Assembly: GCA_008636095.1 (NCBI GenBank)
Contig: VSJD01000116.1
Location: 1-10,000, forward strand
Reading direction: 5' to 3'
Source of the DNA: Kiritimatiellota bacterium
Lineage (GTDB): Bacteria; Verrucomicrobiota; Kiritimatiellia; JAAZAB01
DNA length: 10,000 bases
A program made the position numbers and the translations under genes. Within the stretch, counting starts at the first letter, position 1, and every line of letters starts with the position of its first letter. Shown piece by piece: positions 1 to 5,268 of the stretch. The notes beneath the pieces are model-generated. The model did not search any database and had not been told where the DNA came from. It saw only the letters and a program-made list of their open reading frames with translations.

Positions 1-265
1 AATCAATCAGCTCTATGAAGCTTGGGCGTTATTCAACAACTTCTTCAGTCCAACCCTCAAGTTGATCGAGAAAAAGAAAGTGGGGTCCAAGTATATTAAG
101 AAATATGATGTTCCGCAGACTCCCTATCAGCGGCTGATGAGCTCTGACGAAATCTTTGAGCCGGTTAAAACCTGGCTGACAGAAATATTCTGCAACATCA
201 ACCCTTTTGCCTTAAAACGCCAAATTGACTTCAAACAAAACCAAATCCTCAAGGAGCTCCGGTAA
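1..265 (+). CDS. IS transposase with integrase (DDE) catalytic domain, C-terminal fragment
   Basis: The reading frame is open from base 2 and ends at the TAA at 263-265; the 5' part lies outside the window, so only about 87 residues are visible. The sequence reads LYEAWALFNNFFSPTLKLIEKKK, then GSKYIKKYDVPQTPYQRL, and ends with NPFALKRQIDF and a basic tail. This resembles the C-terminal end of integrase-core (rve/DDE) transposases in which a conserved 'F-P-K-...-G-K-R-YD-P-TPYQRL' block follows the catalytic domain. The catalytic Asp and Glu residues are upstream and cannot be checked. The stop codon lies within the first of two direct repeats, typical of a gene running up to its IS end. The assignment to an integrase-type transposase is from remembered family sequence; the exact IS family is not determined. 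Confidence 0.8.
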   Translation, partial: INQLYEAWALFNNFFSPTLKLIEKKKVGSKYIKKYDVPQTPYQRLMSSDEIFEPVKTWLTEIFCNINPFALKRQIDFKQNQILKELR

Positions 266-333
266 CATGTATTATGGCGCAACGAAGGCATCTTCTCAAT
301 GTCATGCCGGTAACATTTTATTATGGCGCAACG
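261..333 (+). repeat. Subterminal direct repeats of an IS end
   Basis: Two copies of a 24-25 base repeat occur at 261-284 and 309-333, 48 bases apart. Both start GGTAACAT and share the core ATTATGGCGCAACG; the second copy has one extra base in a T/A-rich stretch. The first copy contains the transposase stop codon. Paired repeats directly after a transposase gene are best explained as transposase-binding sites at the right end of the element. The outer boundary and any target-site duplication cannot be fixed without the left end. Confidence 0.75.
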
Positions 334-352
334 GGCAGGGCAGGGGTAGGGG
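333..352 (+). other. G-quadruplex-type G tract at the IS end
   Basis: Positions 333-352 read GGGCAGGGCAGGGGTAGGGG. These are four runs of at least three G separated by two-base loops, which satisfies the usual intramolecular G4 pattern. The tract begins immediately after the second IS end repeat. Whether it belongs to the IS or to the flanking DNA is unknown. Folding is a prediction from the pattern only. Confidence 0.6.
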
Positions 353-571
353 CAAGGCATCATTACGGCAGGGGAATTCTCGAAGTGCCAGGTGCCGCAA
401 TAGGCCTTGACACATAAAGCCGGCGGGGTAATCTCCGGTGTTTAATGCGTTTCTTACCCTGCCTGTGGCAATGATTAGAAGCGCGGTTGTGCCGAAGCGA
501 ATTATTCGGAGAAAATTATGGTGACCGGAAATCCTGTCGCGGATTCAGGTAAATTTTTTTGGGGATAATTT
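353..571 (+). promoter_or_regulatory. Non-coding leader upstream of the fucosidase gene, weak promoter candidate
   Basis: Together with the IS end, this makes about 300 bases without a gene. A perfect TTGACA at 407-412 is followed after 16 bases by TAATCT (429-434), which matches only three of six -10 positions, so it is a weak sigma-70-type candidate. Farther down, CGAATTATTCG (498-508) is a perfect inverted repeat that could be an operator, or chance. GGGGA at 561-565 is the ribosome binding site, six bases before the ATG at 572. No RNA gene or riboswitch was recognised. Confidence 0.25.
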
Positions 572-1870
572 ATGTTGAAACCCAAGATTTCGTCTTATGA
601 AAAACGGACAGCCTGGTTCCACCAGGCGCGTTTTGGTATGTTCATCCACTGGGGATTGTATTCCCTTTTGGGGCGGGGGGAGTGTGTGATGTGGGCGGAA
701 CGCATTCCAGTCAAAGAATATGCCAAACTGGCCGATCGTTTCACGCCCGCCAGGTTTGATGTTGATCGTTGGGTCTCCCTGGCAAAAGCGGCCGGAATGA
801 AGTATGTTGTCTTTACCGCCCAGCACCACGACGGCTTTGCTCTCTATGACAGCAAGGCGAGCGATTTCACTTCCGTCAAGACCGCGGCCAAAAAGGACTT
901 TGTGGCCGCATACGTAAAATCCTGTCGCAAATACGGGTTAAAAGTCGGTTTATACTACTCTCTCCCGGACTGGCGCTTTCCCGGCTATTTCAATCTGGGA
1001 AAATACCCGCAGAGCTTCAAGGCAATGATCAAACAGGCGCACAGTCAGGTTAGAGAGCTGATGACCAACTACGGCAAAATAGACTACCTCTGGTACGATG
1101 ACTTTTGCGACAGATTATGGATACCGGACGGGGAGCCGATATCCAGCACCATGGAAGCAGGCGGAAGTCCGGAGATTCCCAAGCTCTGGCATTCAAAGCA
1201 ACTTAACCAGATGGCAAGAAGTCTCCAGCCGCAAATCATGATCAACAACCGTTCCGGTCTGGAGGAAGACTTGGATACACCGGAGCAGGCAATAGCTGTC
1301 TCCAAACCAGGCCGGGCTTGGGAATCATGTATGACCATGGGCGATTTCTGCGGGTGGGGTTACATTAAAAACAACCCAAATTTCAAAACAACCACCCAGT
1401 TGATTCAGAATCTGGTAACAACAGCCAGTGGCGCCGGAAACTACCTTCTTAACATCGGGCCGAAACCTGACGGCACCGTGCGAGCAGAAGAAGTAACGCG
1501 GCTGAAAGAGATTGGGAAATGGATGCAAGTCAACGGTGAATCCATATACGGCTCAGAGCGGCTGCCAGACCGCTGGGGGGGCGTATGGGGCTGCGGTATG
1601 TTGGGCGCCGCCACCGTCAGGGGAAACAACGCTTATCTGCATATTTTCCGTTGGCCCGGTGAGACGGTTGCTGTTGCCGGCATTAAGAACAAGGTTCTTG
1701 CGGCAACGATTCTGGCAACCGGCCGTAAGGCAAAAATAGAGCAGACCAAAGACGGCCGGCTCTTCCTGAAAGGCTTACCTAAAGAACCACCGGATCGGAA
1801 CGATACGGTTATCCGTCTGAAACTGGACGGCAAACCGAAGCCTTTTAATTACAGTGGCATGCCGTTGTAA
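572..1870 (+). CDS. Alpha-L-fucosidase, glycoside hydrolase family 29, cytoplasmic
   Basis: The 432-residue protein hydrolyses alpha-L-fucosyl linkages by a retaining mechanism, according to its family. Family blocks are visible in order: RFGMFIHWGLYS near the N-terminus, QHHDGF at residues 84-89, GKIDYLWYDDF with the likely nucleophile Asp176, WESCMTMGDFCGWGY starting at Trp250 (Glu251 is an acid/base candidate, not proven), and SGAGNYLLNIGPKPDGT followed by GKWMQVNGESIYGS. There is no signal peptide, so it should act on imported oligosaccharides or fucosides in the cytoplasm. The length suits a catalytic (beta/alpha)8 domain plus the small C-terminal beta domain. The residue after the nucleophile is Asp where many family members have Gly. 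The start is supported by GGGGA six bases upstream. The next gene follows after 43 bases and is probably cotranscribed. Substrate linkage cannot be read from the sequence. Confidence 0.95.
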   Translation: MLKPKISSYEKRTAWFHQARFGMFIHWGLYSLLGRGECVMWAERIPVKEYAKLADRFTPARFDVDRWVSLAKAAGMKYVVFTAQHHDGFALYDSKASDFTSVKTAAKKDFVAAYVKSCRKYGLKVGLYYSLPDWRFPGYFNLGKYPQSFKAMIKQAHSQVRELMTNYGKIDYLWYDDFCDRLWIPDGEPISSTMEAGGSPEIPKLWHSKQLNQMARSLQPQIMINNRSGLEEDLDTPEQAIAVSKPGRAWESCMTMGDFCGWGYIKNNPNFKTTTQLIQNLVTTASGAGNYLLNIGPKPDGTVRAEEVTRLKEIGKWMQVNGESIYGSERLPDRWGGVWGCGMLGAATVRGNNAYLHIFRWPGETVAVAGIKNKVLAATILATGRKAKIEQTKDGRLFLKGLPKEPPDRNDTVIRLKLDGKPKPFNYSGMPL

Positions 1871-1913
1871 AATATTAAGGATTAAGACAGAACGCAACCA
1901 GGGAGGACGAGTA

Positions 1914-2816
1914 ATGCGTACCGGCATCCGCGGAAAAGACAAAACATGCAAGTATGCGGTCAATACCAATGGCTTGAAAACACTTCGCATACCGCAAATT
2001 ATTGACTTGGCGGCTGATGTGAAACTGGACGGCATTGAATGGGGTTTGCCGGCATTGGACAGCGCTAAAAGCGTTATTGGCGAGATGGCCCGTGCTACGC
2101 AGGATCGTGGATTGGAGGTTGTCGGATATATCAACGGCGGCAAGATGTGGAAACGCGATGAGATAACGCGTTGGGCCGAACTTGTCGCATCAGTGCAGGG
2201 ACGTTCGTTGAGAGTGGCCCATCCGTGGATTGCATGGAACTATGACGAATCGTTGCATCAGGGGCGCGCATATCCGGAAATTTTCAAATTAGCACGCGAC
2301 AGTATGCCGTATCTCATGGAACTCGGCAAAACATACGGCATTCGTTTCGTGATGGAGTTGCATTCCGGCGCGCTCACGGCTTCCGCTTTGGCGGCCGCCA
2401 ACGTAATGCAGGGATTTGATCCTCAATATATCGGCGTGATTTACGACCCGGCAAACACAATCATTGAGGGAAACATGCGTCCCCGGAGCGAGGTGGAAGT
2501 TCTCGGTGACTACCTGGCATATGTTCATGCAAAAAATGTCATGTGTGCGTTTACCGGTCAATTTACGGAAAGACCTGTACCGAGGGCAAAATGGGAATTC
2601 AAAGTTTGCCATCTTCCTTACGGAATCGTGGATTGGCTGGAAGTTTTTTATGCACTCAAGCTTGCATCGTATCGCGGTTGGATTTCCTGCGAGGAGTTTT
2701 TCAAACCGGATGAATCCTGTGCAGAAGAACTGAAGGACGGAATTGCTTTCCTAAAAGCCTGCGAAAAACACGCTCCCAGCGCACCGCAAGCGCCGTTTAC
2801 CGATTTTAACGATTGA
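1914..2816 (+). CDS. Sugar phosphate isomerase/epimerase-like TIM-barrel protein (xylose isomerase-like, AP endonuclease 2 fold)
   Basis: I chose the ATG at 1914 (300 residues) because GGGAGG at 1901-1906 precedes it with normal spacing. The frame is open 20 codons further up, but an ATG at 1854 would overlap the fucosidase end. The protein shows the barrel pattern of the family: KLDGIEWG on an early strand, VMELHSG with Glu148, YDPANTI with Asp178, YVHAKNV with His205, and GWISCEEF with Glu260/Glu261. The Glu/Asp/His/Glu set is the usual divalent-metal site of xylose-isomerase-like enzymes. No signal peptide is seen, so it is cytoplasmic. Its position 43 bases after the GH29 gene suggests a step in catabolism of a released sugar, possibly fucose or a co-occurring sugar. 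The fold is well supported; the reaction (isomerase, epimerase or inosose dehydratase-like) is not determinable. Confidence 0.85.
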   Translation: MRTGIRGKDKTCKYAVNTNGLKTLRIPQIIDLAADVKLDGIEWGLPALDSAKSVIGEMARATQDRGLEVVGYINGGKMWKRDEITRWAELVASVQGRSLRVAHPWIAWNYDESLHQGRAYPEIFKLARDSMPYLMELGKTYGIRFVMELHSGALTASALAAANVMQGFDPQYIGVIYDPANTIIEGNMRPRSEVEVLGDYLAYVHAKNVMCAFTGQFTERPVPRAKWEFKVCHLPYGIVDWLEVFYALKLASYRGWISCEEFFKPDESCAEELKDGIAFLKACEKHAPSAPQAPFTDFND

Positions 2817-2869
2817 AATGAAAGAATATGCGGATTGGGTGGGGCAAGTACCTGCTCAAGGATGATCCC

Positions 2870-2920
2870 GGCGATCCGGCTTCGCTCGGCGGCTGGAGCA
2901 GTTTTACAGTCCGGATCGTC
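2870..2920. terminator. Weak hairpin between convergent transcription units
   Basis: GGCGATCCGG (2870-2879) pairs with CCGGATCGTC (2911-2920) over ten base pairs including one G-T pair, leaving a 31-base loop. It lies between the end of the plus-strand sugar unit (2816) and the end of minus-strand batD (2932), where a bidirectional terminator would be expected. The loop is long and only a short T run (2921-2923) follows on the plus strand, so intrinsic termination is uncertain. Confidence 0.3.
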
Positions 2921-2931
2921 TTTGGTGCATG

Positions 2932-5037
2932 TTATGTGTGTTTGCTTCTTTTCCCGCGCGCGCGTAATCCCTGTTCGATTTCCTGAATCAGCTTCTTGAG
3001 CTTACGGCAATCGGCGCTGAGGTCCTTCAGTTCAGTCCGGGTCGAAAAGCCGGCATTGAAATAATGTTCGAAAAGGCGGCATAATTCCTCGACCGGATCA
3101 ACGGCCGCGCCCGCTATTGCCGGCGGGGCCGTTGCCGCTGGAGCGGCCATCGCCGCCGGTGCCGTTATTACTGCCAGTAGGCGGCGGACATCCTCTGGCG
3201 TGATGCCTGCCGCTGGAACGCCCAGGCGCTCGGCAATGTAATGGCGTATGGCGGCACACAGTTCATTGGCGGCGGCGGACGAATCCGCCGTTGCGGACGA
3301 ATCCCGCCCGGAGTGGGATAAATCCGCCGATGCGGCCGTTGCCGCCGATGCGGCCGTTGCCGCCGCGCCTAATTTAATCGCACTACTCAGGCGCCGCAAC
3401 GCGTGTGGCATGGCCTGTTGCCTCCGCAGGGCGGCCTTGTGCTGTTCATTATGCTCCTGATAGAAACGGAACATCAGGCCAATGAGAAATAGGCCGGGAC
3501 CGGCGCCGGCCACAGCAAGCCAGGCTGGGTGCCCCAGCAGGGACGCGGAGTCCGCGCCAGCCGCATCCGTGCGGACGGCTGCTATCGGTTGGGTCCGGTC
3601 ATCGTCCGTCCTGGTTGCGGCCTGCATGCGGTTAGTATTACCCATAATCTGGGAAGCCGTGACTTCGGATCCGCGTTTAACAGCCAGCGGGATCATTTGG
3701 GTTGCGATGGTTTTATACCCGCGACTTTTGACATCATAATAGGCCACTTCAATCGGCGGTACCTGGAATGCCCCGGCATGTGTTGGCCGCAGGGTATAGA
3801 TATATCGGCAGGTGGCGTCCTGTTTGACCGTCTGCACGGTGTTGTCATAGATGGTAAAATGCTCCAGTAGGTTGGTTTGCAGAGCTAACTTCGGCGGCAA
3901 CATTTTGTCGAAGCGCACTTGCCCGTTCAGTTCCAGGGTCAGTTTCAGCGGATCGCCCACGGAGCAAGTGGTCGCATCCAGGCTGGCCTTGACCGCCAGG
4001 TTACTGCCAATGGCCCCGCTAAAGCACGCGGGCCGATCCAGCTCGGGCGGCGGGATGACCCGGACCGTGCAGGCGGGGCCCACCGCAAAGATGGCCATAC
4101 CATTGGCCTTTCCAGTGTCGTCCGCCTCGACCGGCACAGATCCTTTGAACACCACTGGTCCGAACACATAGTTGCCCTCATCGATGGGCGAGTAGGGGAG
4201 CGTGAGGGAATACTCCACGTAATCCTTGCCGTTCTGCCAGGCTCCGCCAGAGCGCTTCACCCCGGCGAGACAAGTCAGCCGGCGGGAGAGCGCAAACAGC
4301 GCCCGCCGTTTTCCGCCGGACATAAAACTGCTAAAGTCGAACGGATCCGGCTGACGTGTATAATCGTTGATGGCGAATCCGGGGCGGTTGTTCTGGATCA
4401 GCAACTTATTCAGGAGCTGGTTGATATCGGGCCCATTTAAACCGGGCATGCCTTCTGCGGTCAGCCACGGAATGGTCAGAATAGGTGGTGTATCGGGGAA
4501 GAACGGCTCGGTATTGGCAAACCGGCCCGTAAGACGTTTGATCAGTACCGTGAGTGTAATTTCAAACGGCTCATCGATCAGCACCGTTTCGCTGGAGGAT
4601 GTTATGGTCAGACTGACCAAGTCCTGCTTTTCAATATCGGTGACGGTAAGGGAGGGACCTTCGGCCGTCAAGCACCGTCCATTGACGGTTACGACAACCG
4701 GCCCGGCCCGGAAGGAACCGGCGGTCAGGGGGGTAATTTCATAACTGATGATAAGGCCCGAAAAACCCTGCCGGGTCATCTGGCCGTTCACAAAACTGAT
4801 GCTGAAGTTGCTGATGTTTTGCTTGCCCAGACTGCGGACCTTGCTGTTCTTGATCTGGGAGAGATCGGGTTCGGCTTCACTTGCACCGGAGACGTTGACT
4901 TGTAGAATAAACGACTCGCCCAGGTAAAGCTGGTTGCGGTTGGCCTCGATGTTCAGCGTCACGTCATCGGCCACGAGCGGCAGAGCCACAGCCAGCCAGA
5001 GTGACACCCATAGCAATATTCTGAAACTATTCTTCAT
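2932..5037 (-). CDS. batD: BatD-like oxygen-tolerance protein with Ig-like domains and one membrane anchor
   Basis: The chosen start at 5037 gives 701 residues and a clear signal peptide (basic MKNSFR, hydrophobic LLWVSLWLAVALPL, cleavage near VA-DD). The frame is open 47 codons upstream, but that extension would bury the signal and looks non-coding. No strong Shine-Dalgarno is visible. The periplasmic part (about residues 25-500) has repeated Ig-like beta segments, for example LYLGESFILQVNVSG and SYEITPLTAGSFRAGPVVVTV, which recur as YTLRPTHAGAFQVPPIEV; this is the BatD pattern. One membrane helix follows at about 506-523. The cytoplasmic tail carries a helical domain with RHYIAERLGVPAAGITPEDV and CRLFEHYFNAGF. 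Two Ala-rich stretches (about 557-571 and 626-645) interrupt the tail. BatD is thought to work with the VWA proteins BatA and BatB at the membrane. Function beyond 'Bat complex' is not established. Confidence 0.9.
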   Translation of the reverse strand: MKNSFRILLWVSLWLAVALPLVADDVTLNIEANRNQLYLGESFILQVNVSGASEAEPDLSQIKNSKVRSLGKQNISNFSISFVNGQMTRQGFSGLIISYEITPLTAGSFRAGPVVVTVNGRCLTAEGPSLTVTDIEKQDLVSLTITSSSETVLIDEPFEITLTVLIKRLTGRFANTEPFFPDTPPILTIPWLTAEGMPGLNGPDINQLLNKLLIQNNRPGFAINDYTRQPDPFDFSSFMSGGKRRALFALSRRLTCLAGVKRSGGAWQNGKDYVEYSLTLPYSPIDEGNYVFGPVVFKGSVPVEADDTGKANGMAIFAVGPACTVRVIPPPELDRPACFSGAIGSNLAVKASLDATTCSVGDPLKLTLELNGQVRFDKMLPPKLALQTNLLEHFTIYDNTVQTVKQDATCRYIYTLRPTHAGAFQVPPIEVAYYDVKSRGYKTIATQMIPLAVKRGSEVTASQIMGNTNRMQAATRTDDDRTQPIAAVRTDAAGADSASLLGHPAWLAVAGAGPGLFLIGLMFRFYQEHNEQHKAALRRQQAMPHALRRLSSAIKLGAAATAASAATAASADLSHSGRDSSATADSSAAANELCAAIRHYIAERLGVPAAGITPEDVRRLLAVITAPAAMAAPAATAPPAIAGAAVDPVEELCRLFEHYFNAGFSTRTELKDLSADCRKLKKLIQEIEQGLRARGKRSKHT
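3326..3361. repeat. Two perfect 18-base tandem copies within batD
   Basis: The unit GCCGATGCGGCCGTTGCC occurs at 3326-3343 and exactly again at 3344-3361. It encodes part of the Ala-rich stretch after the BatD membrane helix. Each copy includes most of a 15-base motif (GCGGCCGTTGCCGCC at 3332-3346 and 3350-3364) that recurs in reverse complement in the batB-batC gene. Identity of the copies suggests recent duplication. Confidence 0.85.
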
Positions 5038-5268
5038 TATTAATGGCTCAAGGAAGGCTATGCCCGCAACTAAACTGCGCTTATCGCTGGTTATCGTCAA
5101 GAACAGCGCGGATTTTGTTTGAAAAAGGCCACGGCGATTTCGGCTCATCTGCCGCGCTACGCCCGATATATCGCTCAAGCGGCATGCAACGGGTTGTGAT
5201 TGTTCCGTCCTCTGGGCTGGTGTCCGTCGTCTGTCGTCTGGCGTCGAGTTTGAGGCGTCTGCCGTCAG
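5038..5268 (-). other. 231-base gap between batB-batC and batD
   Basis: This is the only sizeable gap in the Bat operon. Directly after the batB-batC stop it holds a degenerate tract (5222-5268) with repeated GTCGTCTG-like words on the plus strand. A perfect palindrome CGATATATCG lies at 5164-5173. On the minus strand a TTGACG occurs upstream of batD, but no convincing -10 box at a usual distance was found. No terminator with a good stem and T run was seen, so read-through into batD is plausible. Confidence 0.4.
5222..5268. repeat. Degenerate GTC/GTCTG-rich simple repeat
   Basis: The plus strand carries GTCCGTC, GTCTGTC, GTCTGGC and further GTCTGCCGTCAGTC words, a degenerate seven-base periodicity beginning right next to the batB-batC stop codon at 5269-5271. 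It has no coding role in the chosen annotation. It looks like slippage-prone filler in the gap. Confidence 0.5.

Noticed and set aside
492..509. Intrinsic terminator or operator at the CCGAA/TTCGG inverted repeat
   Set aside because: The stem is only five base pairs, with no T run and no regulator gene in view; noted only as a possible operator in the leader.
1854..1913. Earlier start for the TIM-barrel protein
   Set aside because: That ATG overlaps the fucosidase end and has no ribosome binding site, whereas the ATG at 1914 follows GGGAGG at normal spacing.
3919..4440. 173-codon plus-strand frame opposite batD
   Set aside because: It is antisense to the Ig-like region of BatD, with no domain and no start signal.
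5038..5178. N-terminal extension of BatD by 47 residues
   Set aside because: The extension would place the signal peptide internally, lacks family similarity and has a random composition; the Met at 5037 starts a standard signal peptide.
5222..5268. CRISPR-like array
   Set aside because: The repeated words are about seven bases and degenerate, with no spacers of constant length and no cas genes nearby.
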